A stretch of DNA of 64,000 nucleotides from assembly GCF_003710905.1 (NCBI RefSeq), contig NZ_RHHV01000011.1, positions 1-64,000 on the forward strand, in the 5' to 3' direction. Under the pieces are notes generated by a model that saw only the letters and a program-made list of their open reading frames with translations, made no database searches and had not been told where the DNA came from. Origin of the DNA: Brevibacillus parabrevis. Lineage in GTDB: Bacteria > Bacillota > Bacilli > Brevibacillales > Brevibacillaceae. Shown piece by piece: positions 32,995 through 42,445 of the stretch. Made by a program: the position numbers and the translations under genes. Each line of letters opens with the position of its first letter. The first letter of the stretch is position 1.

Positions 32995-33816
32995 ATGAGC
33001 GATTACAAGCTGTTTACGAGCTGCCTGTGGCAGACGACGAGTGCGGTCGTTTCGACGCCTGACCGACTGTATTTGTTTGACCCGGCCTATTTTCCGCACG
33101 AGATCGAGGCGATTGCCGAGTATGTGCAAAGTGTGCGAAACGGACGGGAGCTTGTTCTCGTCTTGACGCATGGCGACTGGGACCATATTGTGGGCTATCC
33201 CCGATTTGCCGATGCCAAGCTGATTGGGCACAAAAAAATTACCGACCCTGAGCGGCTTGCCAAAAAGCTGCAGAAGGCGAGGAAGTTTGACGGCTCGTAT
33301 TATGTGAATCGTCCGTACGAGCTGAATCCTCCCGCGTTTGACAAGCTGGTCGAGCAGGTGGAAGCATGGGAAGAAGTGCGGTTTATCCCGGTTCCCGGCC
33401 ATACGGTTGATCAGCTGGCGACGCTCTTTTGCGAGCAAAAACTGCTGGTCGTCGGCGACATGCTTTCCAACCTGGAATTTCCGTTTGTGGACGACAGCAG
33501 CGCGTACTTGTCGAGCTTGCAAGCGATTGAAAAGCTGGTCGTGGACGGCGAGGTTGAAGAGCTCATTCCGGGGCACGGCGTCCCGGCAAAAGGGCGCGAG
33601 TCAATTTTGCACCGGATCAGACGGGACCAAGAGTATTTGCTTGCTGCCCGGAAGCTGATTTTCGAAGGCGTAGCGGCGGGGACGAGCGAGGAAGCGCTGG
33701 CAGAGAGCTTTCGGCAAATCTCCTACGACGGTGCGCCGATCGGCCAGTATTTGCAAGATTCCCACGAGCAAAACCGCATCGTGCTGATGAAGGAAGCTGT
33801 TTCACTGACAGGTTGA
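32995..33816 (+). CDS. MBL-fold metallohydrolase
   Basis: The 273-residue protein has THGDWDHIVG (about residues 58-67), PGHTVDQLA and VGDMLSNLEFPF, followed by LIPGHGVP. This form of the first motif (HxDWDH) differs from the HSDHVG motif of the enzyme encoded at 19855. It overlaps the nadE transcription unit. The substrate is unknown. Confidence 0.88.
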   Translation: MSDYKLFTSCLWQTTSAVVSTPDRLYLFDPAYFPHEIEAIAEYVQSVRNGRELVLVLTHGDWDHIVGYPRFADAKLIGHKKITDPERLAKKLQKARKFDGSYYVNRPYELNPPAFDKLVEQVEAWEEVRFIPVPGHTVDQLATLFCEQKLLVVGDMLSNLEFPFVDDSSAYLSSLQAIEKLVVDGEVEELIPGHGVPAKGRESILHRIRRDQEYLLAARKLIFEGVAAGTSEEALAESFRQISYDGAPIGQYLQDSHEQNRIVLMKEAVSLTG

Positions 33817-33882
33817 TTATTAGGCAGTTTTGTACGATAATAGAAGTTACGCACAAAACTTTCTAGGAAAGAGGTGGAACAG

Positions 33883-34104
33883 ATGTCGACGACTGAATTG
33901 ATGCTGAGAACGAGCCTCGAAGGCCGCGTGAAACGTACGTTGCAAACGTATTTCCGCCGTCCTAACGACGTGTTGGTAAAAGAAAGCCTCGGAGCGAACG
34001 GCCTGTCCCCGGAACAAGTGGAAGTTACGATGGAACTGTTGAAACAAGACGCTACTGTTGCAGAAATCATCGAGCAACTGCGGGATAAAGGCTACTTGGC
34101 GTAA
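33883..34104 (+). CDS. Small conserved-looking protein of unknown function
   Basis: The 73-residue helical protein (MSTTELMLRTSLEGRVKRTL) starts at ATG 33883, 6 nt after GAAAGAGGTG. A -10-like GATAAT lies about 45 nt upstream and a strong terminator follows, so it is a monocistronic unit. No family is recognised. Confidence 0.78.
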   Translation: MSTTELMLRTSLEGRVKRTLQTYFRRPNDVLVKESLGANGLSPEQVEVTMELLKQDATVAEIIEQLRDKGYLA

Positions 34105-34122
34105 CGCAAGATTGCGTACATA

Positions 34123-34166
34123 AAAAAGACCGGACGGACAAGAAATTGTCAGTTCCGGTCTTTTTT
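34123..34166 (+). terminator. Terminator
   Basis: AAAAAGACCGG pairs with CCGGTCTTTTTT, with an inner GAC/GTC stem. Confidence 0.88.
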
Positions 34167-34207
34167 ATACAGATATAAGATTCTTATCCAGTATAAGTGC
34201 AACTAAA

Positions 34208-34231
34208 GCTGCGCCGCAGGCTTGGCGCAGC
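34208..34231. repeat. Inverted repeat downstream of the DUF2062 gene
   Basis: GCTGCGCC (34208-34215) pairs with GGCGCAGC (34224-34231). On the minus strand it lies 39 nt past the stop of the DUF2062 gene and is followed by a modest T-rich stretch, so it may be that gene's terminator. Confidence 0.5.
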
Positions 34232-34269
34232 CAAGTTTTCTAATGCGAAGCGGTGGAGCCGCCGAATTT

Positions 34270-34758
34270 TCAGGGAGAGGTGCGGCCGTGGGTCACGGAG
34301 CGGCGCAGTTTTTTCCGGCGATACATCAGAAGAGCGCCATGTACCAAAAAATAGCTGGCGACTGCGACGACCAGGCCCATAATCGCGCTTCCTGTGAAGT
34401 AGGCCAACCCTTTTTCTTTCATCCAGACAAGCCATTGCGGCCACGCTTCGTGCGGAGGGGCGGGGGGAGACTGTAACGGTTTTCCGACAAAAGCGTACCC
34501 AATATTGTAGTTCACGACCATGAAGATAGGCAGCACGAGTTTTCCGATGACAAACGCGATCAAACCCGCAGGCAGGCTGGCGCGAAACAGCCTGACCAGC
34601 GGAAAGAGCAGCAAAAAAGCGAGGCCGAAGGTGGGCAGGGTAATGAACTCGACAAAAATCCCGACGGAAAAGCCGCGGGCGACAAAAGAAGGCGCCCCTT
34701 TCATTCTGATCAGCTTGTAGTATTCGAATTTCAGTTTGCGGTACAGTTTGTTCCACAT
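34270..34758 (-). CDS. DUF2062 family membrane protein
   Basis: The 162-residue protein has a basic amphipathic N-terminus, FARGFSVGIFVEF-type motif (here VARGFSVGIFVEF) and two to three hydrophobic segments, as in DUF2062. I chose ATG 34758, 5 nt after AGAGAGG; longer in-frame starts lack a ribosome binding site. Function is unknown. Confidence 0.82.
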   Translation of the reverse strand: MWNKLYRKLKFEYYKLIRMKGAPSFVARGFSVGIFVEFITLPTFGLAFLLLFPLVRLFRASLPAGLIAFVIGKLVLPIFMVVNYNIGYAFVGKPLQSPPAPPHEAWPQWLVWMKEKGLAYFTGSAIMGLVVAVASYFLVHGALLMYRRKKLRRSVTHGRTSP

Positions 34759-34967
34759 AGTTGCCTCTCTTTTGTCTGAACTCATGTTCTGTTTTTCCCA
34801 AAAAAGGCTTCGCTTGGGGGAAGCCAATTAACACAAGTATGTCCAGTTCTCCTGGCAAAAATTGATACCCCTTTGTCCACGCCGACCGAGAGGAGCGTTC
34901 ATTTGTGAATGCTGCTATCTTTTGGCATAATGGAGAGGGCAGACCCGCAAGAAAAGTGGTGGAAGTT

Positions 34968-35594
34968 ATGGCAGAAGTGATGACTACATTTGGCGACTAC
35001 ATTGCGCAATACGGATACGGAGCCTTGTTTGGCTTGTTTTTTCTGGGAATTTTGGGGATGCCGCTGCCAGAAGAAACGCTGCTCGTTTTTTCCGGTTTTC
35101 TGGTTTCGACAGGTCAATTGGCTTATTGGCCTACTTTTCTCGTCTGCTTTCTCGGCTCGATATCAGCGATGACGACGGCCTACTGGATCGGGCGAAAGCT
35201 GGGCTTCCCTTTTTTAGAGAAGTACGGGAAGCGGCTCGGCATGGGATACACCGTCTACAAAAAAACGGAAGAATGGTTCAATCGGGTAGGAAAATGGGCG
35301 CTGCCGCTCGGCTATTTTATCCCTGGGGTGCGACAGTTTACCGCCTACTTCGCGGGAATTACGAGACTTCCGTTTCCGACATTTCTGCTGTACACGTATA
35401 CGGGCGGGCTGTTTTGGAGCCTGTTGTTCGTCACCTTGGGCTGGCAGTTGGGAGAGCGCTGGGATGAACTGTTCGATCTCATCTCGCGCAATCTGGCTAT
35501 ATTCTTTATCGCATTGTTTGCAATCATTGCCGGCTGGTCTTATTTGCGGCATCGGGCAAGTTTGAAGAAACAAAAACGGAGGGGAATGCAATGA
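34968..35594 (+). CDS. DedA family membrane protein
   Basis: The 208-residue protein has the DedA/VTT pattern: GMPLPEETLLVFSGFLV near residue 32, GRKLGFPFLEKYGKRL, and RFIPGVR-type motif (here GYFIPGVRQFTAYFAGI). DedA proteins are lipid scramblase/flippase-type transporters, some of them for undecaprenyl phosphate. ATG 34968 has GTGGTGGAAG upstream. The stop overlaps the next start (ATGA). Confidence 0.93.
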   Translation: MAEVMTTFGDYIAQYGYGALFGLFFLGILGMPLPEETLLVFSGFLVSTGQLAYWPTFLVCFLGSISAMTTAYWIGRKLGFPFLEKYGKRLGMGYTVYKKTEEWFNRVGKWALPLGYFIPGVRQFTAYFAGITRLPFPTFLLYTYTGGLFWSLLFVTLGWQLGERWDELFDLISRNLAIFFIALFAIIAGWSYLRHRASLKKQKRRGMQ

Positions 35595-36109
35595 GTGAAG
35601 AGAATCGGCAAGACAATAACCTGCCAGTGATTCGCGAGCCTGAGCAGTTGGTTCCGCTACAATTACCCGAGGTGCATCAGCGTTTCTACGACAAACTGCG
35701 GGCCAAAATCGAAGCTTTCATCAAAGACAAAGGCGTCAATGACACGGCAGCGAACTATATTTTGTTGGCGCCGGATCTGTTCGTGTTGCTCGCCCGTCTG
35801 CTTCTGGACAAGCGGGTAGGCGTTCAGTCCAAGGCGATTGCCGGGGTGGCGGTCGCTTATTTCATCACGCCGATCGATTTTATCCCGGAAGCGCTCGTCG
35901 GCGGCGTCGGGCTTTTGGACGACGTCGTTTTGGCAGTTTACGCCCTGCGGCGAATTTTGGTGGACGTGGATGAAAAAATCGTGCGCGAGCATTGGAATGG
36001 CAAGGAAGACTTGCTCGGTGTCATTACGAAGGTCGTAAAGTCGGCAGATGACCTCGTTGGCAAAAAAATCGTGAAAAAGCTGGAAGAGACACTGTTCCGA
36101 AAAAAATAA
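35591..36109 (+). CDS. DUF1232 (YkvA-type) protein
   Basis: The 172-residue protein has the DUF1232 hallmark AYFITPIDFIPEALVGGVGLLDD in the middle (about residues 95-118) after a hydrophilic N-terminus. It overlaps the DedA gene by 4 nt and precedes yhaM by 16 nt, so the three are probably one operon. Function is unknown. Confidence 0.9.
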   Translation: MSEENRQDNNLPVIREPEQLVPLQLPEVHQRFYDKLRAKIEAFIKDKGVNDTAANYILLAPDLFVLLARLLLDKRVGVQSKAIAGVAVAYFITPIDFIPEALVGGVGLLDDVVLAVYALRRILVDVDEKIVREHWNGKEDLLGVITKVVKSADDLVGKKIVKKLEETLFRKK

Positions 36110-36125
36110 ACAGGATGGGACACGA

Positions 36126-37076
36126 ATGACAAAATATTTGCTGGATTATCAAGAGGGAGAGAGAGTCGTCGCCTTTTGCCTGGTGAAAAGCAAAGAGGCT
36201 GGCGTGGCGAGCAACCAGAGCGAGTATTTGAATCTGGAGCTGGGAGATCGCTCCGGCACGCTCATGGCCAAGCTGTGGGATGTCAGCCCTGAAATGAAAG
36301 AGTGGATCGCCGTAAAATCTGTGGTGAAAATCGACGCCGCCGTCCAGATGTACCGCGGGAAAAAGCAGCTGGTGATCCAGCGCATTCGCCCGGCAGCCGC
36401 ATCGGATGAAGTGCTGATGGAGTCGCTGATCCCTGTATCCCCGGTTCCGGTGGACGAGCTGTGGACGAAGCTCATGCAGACGGTAGACAGCTTGAAAAGC
36501 GACACGCTGCGAGCGATTATCCGCGAGGCGTTGGCTACGGAGGAAATCAGCGAGCGGCTGAGGCAGTACCCGGCAGGGGTAAAAATGCACCACAATTACT
36601 ACCACGGACTGCTGGAACATATCGTTTCCTTGCTGTCAGCGGCGCAAAGCTTGCTTCCGCTCTATCCGCAGGTCGATAGAGATGTCCTCTACGCCACTTG
36701 CATCCTGCACGATATCGGGAAGCTGTACGAGCTGTCAGACCCGATTGCGCCGGACTACACCACGCCAGGCCAGCTGATCGGCCATCTGGTGATGGGCGTC
36801 GAGATGGTCAGCGGCATTTGCCGCAAGCTGGACATTCCGCTCGGAGACGCCGAGGTGCTTCATCTCAAACATTGCATTTTGAGTCATCATGGGGAAGTGG
36901 AGAACGGCTGGGGAAGCGCCGTATCCGGCAAGACTCCGACGGCTGTCTTGTTCCATTACCTGGACCAGATCGACAGCAAAATGAACGCACTCGGGCAAAC
37001 ACTCGCCGACATGGGCGAGGAAGACGAGTGGGCGTACGCAGGTGTGCTCAGACGAAAAGTTTGGCGAGGCTACTAA
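36126..37076 (+). CDS. yhaM: 3'-5' exoribonuclease YhaM family
   Basis: The 316-residue protein has an N-terminal OB fold (about residues 12-90, LELGDRSGTLMAKLWD) and a C-terminal HD domain with HHNYYHGLLEH and CILHDIGKLYE. YhaM degrades short RNA and single-stranded DNA from the 3' end. The length equals Bacillus YhaM (314). Confidence 0.94.
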   Translation: MTKYLLDYQEGERVVAFCLVKSKEAGVASNQSEYLNLELGDRSGTLMAKLWDVSPEMKEWIAVKSVVKIDAAVQMYRGKKQLVIQRIRPAAASDEVLMESLIPVSPVPVDELWTKLMQTVDSLKSDTLRAIIREALATEEISERLRQYPAGVKMHHNYYHGLLEHIVSLLSAAQSLLPLYPQVDRDVLYATCILHDIGKLYELSDPIAPDYTTPGQLIGHLVMGVEMVSGICRKLDIPLGDAEVLHLKHCILSHHGEVENGWGSAVSGKTPTAVLFHYLDQIDSKMNALGQTLADMGEEDEWAYAGVLRRKVWRGY

Positions 37077-37118
37077 TCGTCATCTGGCAGCATGAAAAAG
37101 GAAAAGCACCAAAACCAG

Positions 37119-37154
37119 AAAGCCAACTGCTCGAATCAGGCAGTTGGCTTTTTT
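37119..37154 (+). terminator. Terminator after yhaM
   Basis: AAAGCCAACTGC pairs with GCAGTTGGCTTT, followed by T residues. Confidence 0.9.
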
Positions 37155-37233
37155 GTGCCGAACAAATTTTCTGAAACCTTTTCCTTCCTGTACCGTCTTA
37201 CTACAAGATTGGCTTGCAAAGGAGGAGTTTGCT

Positions 37234-38784
37234 ATGAAAAAAAGCAGCAAAATGATTGAAGTAATGCTGGTGGCGACAGTTCTCGCCGTGCCGGGAGCTG
37301 CGATTGGAACAGCGGCACCTGTCTATGCCTACGACGGCAAATCTGATCTCGAAGTCATGCCGCTGCCTGACGATATACGCAAGCTTTTGGTCGATTTGAA
37401 GGAAGATTACGTGCCGCTTTTGTCCGACCTGCACGTCGATGCGATCGGAAAAGGCAGCAAGTCCGAGACGATCCTTGCTCTGTCCGACCGAAAAAGCGTG
37501 ATTACCGCAAATATTTTTCTCGATCTCGTCGTCGATGCAGATGGAAACATTACTTCCTTAAAACTGAATGGCGCTGACCGTGATCAGCAAAAGTGGGACA
37601 AACAAGCAACCTACAAAAAGCTGACGGATTTTATTCGCGAGAACGTGCCTGACCATATCGTCATAGCGACACAGCCCATGCTCTCTACAGAGCGGAAAGC
37701 GGGACTCGACCGCCTGGCAGTCGTGCCGTTTTATCCGGTGCTCAACGGCGTCTGGGTGAAAAAGGAGATGGGTCGCGCCTATATCGATGCTTCGGGACAG
37801 ATTGTGCACTTTTGGCAAGAGAAAAAGAAGCTTCCACTGGTGGCAGAGGTGACTGACCCGAAAAAAGCGATCGCTCTGGAAAAGGCGGCGAGCGCGTGGG
37901 GCAATGACCTGGACGTGCAGCTTGTTTACGATACCGCTGCGGGCAAGCTCGTATACGAGCCGGTCAAGCTCCCGGTTGTGGATGCCCTGACCGGAGAAAT
38001 CGTCCCGGAAGTCACTGTCACGGCAACGGAAACCGTCAAGCTGAAAGGAACCGCTGGCAACTCAAGCTGGGGCGATCGCACTAAAATGGAAGAGTGGCTT
38101 GCGAAGAACTTCGCGCTGAAAATGAGCAGCCTGACATTCGAGGCCCCATCCGTGAAACAAAAGAAACGCGACACCGATCTGTACGAGTGGAACGCGAGAA
38201 TGTACCAGAGTGCCTCCGTGCTGGTAGAGCGGAAATCGAAGTCATTGCTTGCCTTTTCCCTGGATGGCTCGGCCCAAAGCGAACGGGAAAAACCGCTGAG
38301 TGAAGATGAAGCAAAAGCGTTGGCCCTCCGTTTTGCAGAAACGAATTTGTTGTCCAGGGAACAGAGCTTTGTGGTCAAACAAACCCGCCCGGTTGACTAC
38401 TTGCCCGGATGGGCCGATCAAAATGTGGTGCGGCCGCTCTACCAGTACGATTTTTATCCCGAGGCCAATGGAATCCGCGCGAAAACTCCGCTGTTTACCA
38501 TCGAAGTAGACGCGAAAAAAGGGAACGTCGTCAAAGCAAAGGTGAACGAAACAGCCGCGATGCCAGCCGCGTTGGACAAACAAGGGGTCATCGGTCAGGA
38601 GCGAGCCAAAGAGATGTTGCTGAAGCATGCTGCTTTGCGCCTTGCGTACTTCTATCCGCAGATCGGCGGGCAGACATCTGCCACTCCGCAGCTCGCGTAT
38701 GTGCCGACGGCGGATACGGAAGCGTTGCAGGTGGAAGCCAAAACAGGCGAAGTAGCGGGCAACTGGCGTGAGCTGACCGAGTAA
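37234..38784 (+). CDS. Secreted YcdB/YcdC-like protein
   Basis: The 516-residue protein has a signal peptide (about residues 1-32, ending AAPVYAYD) and a long beta-rich body in which two PepSY-like halves can be recognised (LDLVVDADGNITS and FTIEVDAKKGNVVKA). YcdB/YcdC repeats are found in Bacillales surface proteins of unknown role. GGAGGAG precedes ATG 37234. No SLH or transmembrane anchor is seen. Confidence 0.75.
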   Translation: MKKSSKMIEVMLVATVLAVPGAAIGTAAPVYAYDGKSDLEVMPLPDDIRKLLVDLKEDYVPLLSDLHVDAIGKGSKSETILALSDRKSVITANIFLDLVVDADGNITSLKLNGADRDQQKWDKQATYKKLTDFIRENVPDHIVIATQPMLSTERKAGLDRLAVVPFYPVLNGVWVKKEMGRAYIDASGQIVHFWQEKKKLPLVAEVTDPKKAIALEKAASAWGNDLDVQLVYDTAAGKLVYEPVKLPVVDALTGEIVPEVTVTATETVKLKGTAGNSSWGDRTKMEEWLAKNFALKMSSLTFEAPSVKQKKRDTDLYEWNARMYQSASVLVERKSKSLLAFSLDGSAQSEREKPLSEDEAKALALRFAETNLLSREQSFVVKQTRPVDYLPGWADQNVVRPLYQYDFYPEANGIRAKTPLFTIEVDAKKGNVVKAKVNETAAMPAALDKQGVIGQERAKEMLLKHAALRLAYFYPQIGGQTSATPQLAYVPTADTEALQVEAKTGEVAGNWRELTE

Positions 38785-38794
38785 CCAAAACAGG

Positions 38795-38832
38795 CAACGA
38801 CCCGGCGTGGCTGTGTGCTGCCGGGTTGTTTG
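38795..38832 (+). terminator. Probable terminator after the YcdB-like gene
   Basis: CAAC..CCCGGC pairs with GCCGGG.TTG; the following T run is short. Confidence 0.5.
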
Positions 38833-38969
38833 CATGGATTGTCCCATGCCTTTCTTTTCAAAATAGACAAACACTTCACAGCTAGTAGGATTTTTTTGCT
38901 TTTTGTAGAATATCTTCTTGATTCCCATTTGATTTGGCAAAAATGCCGATCACGAGAAGGAGAAAGTGC

Positions 38970-39962
38970 ATGAAACGGCCAACCTATACCCTACCAAGTA
39001 TTGTCAAAAAGGTGTTCCGGTCCGGCGAGCGCTCCCTCCCACGTACGGAGATTTGCTCCCGGATGGAAGTGAATGAGCTGACGGCTTTTTTGGATCTGGA
39101 TAGCGCGACACTACTTGATAAAGTGTTGAAGATGGAGCAGTCGCCTGTACGGATTGCCAGCTCGGAGGCGATCGTGGAGATCACTTACCAGCCGCATCAG
39201 GTGTACGATTTGGCGCACCGCTTTTTGCGCGATACCCAAACGCCTAAAAAGCTGGAACAGATCGTCGCTGAGTTGCGCCGTCAGACGCAGTTTGGCTGGA
39301 ATCAGATCCTTCGCATGTTGCAATTGGAACGCGACCCTCGCTTTGTTCAGTATCAAGGCGACGACCGATGGTTCCTGGCAGAGTGGACGCAGGCAAACGA
39401 CCAAGTCTACGATTTTTGCCGGGATAACGGCATCACGCACGTAGCTGCCCGCTCGCTTGTCCATTTTCTGGAGCAAGAGGTGGGGATCGCCGGGGATGCC
39501 GCTTTTCTGCCCCTGCTGGATGACCGATTTCGGGTCGAGGGAGAAACGCTGTATATCATTGTTCGCAGTGAGGAAACCGATGAGGAGCTGGCTGCGGAAG
39601 AAATCGCAGCGGCGGACTCTTCTGAATCGATAGCCGTCATCGAGAATGAAACAGAGGAAGTTGCACCCGAAACAGCAAGCCCGTTGCATCAGGAACCGAA
39701 ACAAGAAGAAACAATTTTTACCAAGGAGGAAACGAACATGACAAACGCTACGAATGTACGAGTGCTGGAGGAAGTACAACAATTGCTGCAAGAAGCAATC
39801 AGCCGCCTGGAAGGCCGCAATCAGGAGATGTCCCAGGAAGTCGTCGCGCATTTCCAACAAAGCAATATGCAAGCTATAGAAGTGCTGATGAAAGAGAAAC
39901 ATAAGCATGAGCAAATCGTACTTGGCATTCAGCAAGTACTGGCAACCAGTGAGCAACAATGA
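38970..39962 (+). CDS. Protein of unknown function with helix-turn-helix-like N-terminal half and C-terminal coiled coil
   Basis: The 330-residue protein starts at ATG 38970 after GAAGGAGAAAG. About residues 80-130 (KKLEQIVAEL...RMLQLERDPRFVQ..DDRWFLAEW) look like a HARE-HTH/winged-helix module. An acidic, low-complexity linker (about 200-260) and a coiled coil (about 270-330) follow. It overlaps the next gene by 4 nt. I do not recognise the family; the domain reading is an inference from pattern. Confidence 0.78.
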   Translation: MKRPTYTLPSIVKKVFRSGERSLPRTEICSRMEVNELTAFLDLDSATLLDKVLKMEQSPVRIASSEAIVEITYQPHQVYDLAHRFLRDTQTPKKLEQIVAELRRQTQFGWNQILRMLQLERDPRFVQYQGDDRWFLAEWTQANDQVYDFCRDNGITHVAARSLVHFLEQEVGIAGDAAFLPLLDDRFRVEGETLYIIVRSEETDEELAAEEIAAADSSESIAVIENETEEVAPETASPLHQEPKQEETIFTKEETNMTNATNVRVLEEVQQLLQEAISRLEGRNQEMSQEVVAHFQQSNMQAIEVLMKEKHKHEQIVLGIQQVLATSEQQ

Positions 39963-40231
39963 GTAAACTTGAGGCCATGATCCGGTTGGAACAGCGATTT
40001 GATTTGCTGCGCGACATCATCGCGAGTTATCGGATTCGCCTTCAAGACATGGAGCGGGAAGTGGTGGAACTTTTTGCCGCCAACCAGCTCTCTGCTATAT
40101 CTACATGCATGAGCGAAAAGCAGCGCATCGTCCGCTTGATGAACCGTCTGGAGCTGTTTATTTCCCAGTGGGAAGGCAACGGCGATGTGGGAATCGCACA
40201 TGAGCCAAAACGAGAACACTTGAACACATGA
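39959..40231 (+). CDS. Small helical protein of unknown function
   Basis: The 90-residue protein (MSKLEAMIRLEQRFDLLRDI) is helical and charged. Its ATG overlaps the stop of the preceding gene, implying translational coupling. It has no signal peptide and no recognised family. Confidence 0.78.
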   Translation: MSKLEAMIRLEQRFDLLRDIIASYRIRLQDMEREVVELFAANQLSAISTCMSEKQRIVRLMNRLELFISQWEGNGDVGIAHEPKREHLNT

Positions 40232-40312
40232 TGGAAAATGCGGTAATATAGGGGGATTGTGTAGGATTCCCCGCGCATGCCGCGTGGGATGGAAAGGAGA
40301 TCCAAACCCTCT

Positions 40313-42388
40313 ATGTCAGTAGGAAGAAACGAACTGTGCCCGTGCGGGAGCGGAAAAAAATACAAGAAGTGCTGCGGAGTCGTTACACCGATTACCGAAC
40401 TGCGCAGCCGTCATGAACAAAAATTGCAGAAAGAATATGCAGGCTGGGTCGAGCGTCTGAACCATTTCGTAGGTGGCAATGTCACCAGCGAGACCATTTC
40501 CGAAGCGCGCAGCCGTTTTGCAGCAGAAGTGGGCTTGACCGAAGAAGAAGTCACGCGTCCAGAGTGGGCTGCGCATTTCTTCAACTGGTGTGTCCTGGAT
40601 GTGAGAACAGGCGGAAGCACGCTGCTGGAGAACTACATCAAGCAGCACGGCCGCCGGATGGAGCCTGACCTCCGTCGTGCTTTTGCAGGCTTGCATCTGA
40701 ACGTATACGAGATCACGGAAGTAGACCGCGATGTCATGACGGTTCAACATCCGCTCACTTTGGAAAAGCATTACATTTTGCGTTCCAACAGCCTGAATGT
40801 CATGCCAGGCCAGATGATCGTCGGTCGCCTGTTGAACCTCGGCTTGCGCAACATGCTCTTTTCCGGCAGCATCATTTTGCAGCCGCATGTCAAAGAAAGC
40901 TTGCTGGAATGGCTGAATCAGCATCCGGAAGTGGAGCATGCGGCAGAAGACGCGGGCAAAAGAGTGTATACGACGGAGCTGTACCGTTTCATCGTTCAGT
41001 TCGGCGGGACAGAAACAGGCAGCGAACAGCCAGCATCTGGTCAAGGCACCTTGCTGCGCCGCACGTATGTGTTGCCCAATCGCGATCAGCTTTCCAAAGC
41101 GATCGAGGCCAATCCAGCTTTCGAGCTGAAAAAGTCCGATGGCGCCAAGGAAATCTGGGTATATGCGACACGCAAGGAAGAGCATCTGTTCCCGGCGCTG
41201 AAAGATGCGTTGCTTGAACTGTATGAAGTGCAGGCAGAGGCAATTTTGGAAGGCGACAAGCTGTATCTGGAAGGATACGCTTCGGAGCTGGAGGAAGTGG
41301 CGCAGCTGCTTTTGCTGCTCGCTTACGAAAAAGAGGAAGAGATTCGCGTCCTGACCTCGACTGGTTCCAGACTGTCCAAAGGAACCTTGTTCATTACGAG
41401 CCAGCCGACATTGCCGCCAAAAGTATTGCAATGGGCTGTGCAGACGTATTTTGCGGAAAAATGGCTGGTGAACCCGCAGGATGCGCTCGACGACCTGCCT
41501 CCTGTTTTGGTGGCGGCGTCAGACAGCAAAGAGCTTCACGCCAAGCTGGAAAGCCTCCTGGTGCAAATGGAACAGGATCACAAAGTAGGACAAGGCATTG
41601 CCCGTTTCATTCGGATGGACATGCTCCGTCCGCGCCTGAGCCTGTCCAATGCCAGCCTGCACGTGAACAACCTGCTCAACCGACCATTGATCGAAGGCTT
41701 GCCAGAAAGTGTGTACACCGTGCATCCTGACCGACTCGCTGACATCAATCGCTTCGTGCAAGAGATGACAGAAGGCAAGTCGGAAGCTACGGTCAAAAAA
41801 TATGATGAGGTTATGAACAACTTCCGCTCTTTTGTCAGAGGCGCGTTTGGCCCTGCGTTTACCTGGGAGCAGCTGCGCAAGGAGGAGCTTGCTTATTTCC
41901 TCGTTCATGACATTTTTACCCGTGCAGATGCTGCGACGAAAACGTTGGCAACAAACCTGCTGTCTGTTCTGACCGCATTCTTCAAGTGGCTGGACAAGCA
42001 AGGAGCCAGTGCCTTGTACGCGAACATGCAGTCTTTGCTGGCAGAGCTGAAAGAGACGCTGCCAGAAGCATACCGTTTGCGTGGCGTACTGGAAAGGGAA
42101 GCCAATCAGAACTTGTACGGCAACACTTCCGCTCCGAAAGAAGTAGCAGAGGAAACGCTGCTCTTGCTGGATACAGCCGCAAACGGCTGGGTTGCCAAAC
42201 GTCCTGATGGTGAAAAAATCACGTTGGCTATCGCTGCTGACGGAAAAGACGTGCTGGCGCCTGACTGGATGATTTCCGGCGTGTTTGGCAAAGGCGAGGA
42301 TGGCAACTGGCGTCTGTACAGCACGCCTGAGCTGTATCCGCCAGCGATTGCCCATTTGCTGGGTGTGCCGACTGGCGTCTTGGTATAA
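40313..42388 (+). CDS. Large SEC-C motif protein with an integrase-core-binding-like segment
   Basis: The 691-residue protein begins with a textbook SEC-C zinc motif (NELCPCGSGKKYKKCCG). The middle is of unknown fold. About residues 480-570 contain KSEATVKKYDEVMNNFRSF and a TLATNLLSVLTAFFKWLDKQG stretch, reminiscent of the SAM-like core-binding domain of tyrosine recombinases, but no R..HxxR..Y catalytic residues follow. ATG 40313 is chosen because the SEC-C motif normally sits at the very start. It is the last gene of a three-gene unit and a terminator follows. Confidence 0.85.
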   Translation: MSVGRNELCPCGSGKKYKKCCGVVTPITELRSRHEQKLQKEYAGWVERLNHFVGGNVTSETISEARSRFAAEVGLTEEEVTRPEWAAHFFNWCVLDVRTGGSTLLENYIKQHGRRMEPDLRRAFAGLHLNVYEITEVDRDVMTVQHPLTLEKHYILRSNSLNVMPGQMIVGRLLNLGLRNMLFSGSIILQPHVKESLLEWLNQHPEVEHAAEDAGKRVYTTELYRFIVQFGGTETGSEQPASGQGTLLRRTYVLPNRDQLSKAIEANPAFELKKSDGAKEIWVYATRKEEHLFPALKDALLELYEVQAEAILEGDKLYLEGYASELEEVAQLLLLLAYEKEEEIRVLTSTGSRLSKGTLFITSQPTLPPKVLQWAVQTYFAEKWLVNPQDALDDLPPVLVAASDSKELHAKLESLLVQMEQDHKVGQGIARFIRMDMLRPRLSLSNASLHVNNLLNRPLIEGLPESVYTVHPDRLADINRFVQEMTEGKSEATVKKYDEVMNNFRSFVRGAFGPAFTWEQLRKEELAYFLVHDIFTRADAATKTLATNLLSVLTAFFKWLDKQGASALYANMQSLLAELKETLPEAYRLRGVLEREANQNLYGNTSAPKEVAEETLLLLDTAANGWVAKRPDGEKITLAIAADGKDVLAPDWMISGVFGKGEDGNWRLYSTPELYPPAIAHLLGVPTGVLV

Positions 42389-42392
42389 AAAC

Positions 42393-42423
42393 AAAACCCG
42401 AGGAATCGCTCCTCGGGTTTTTT
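42393..42423. terminator. Bidirectional terminator
   Basis: AAAACCCGAGGA-ATCGC-TCCTCGGGTTTT with A and T runs on both sides; two genes converge on it. Confidence 0.93.
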
Positions 42424-42445
42424 CTTTTGACGCAAAAGCGTGCTT

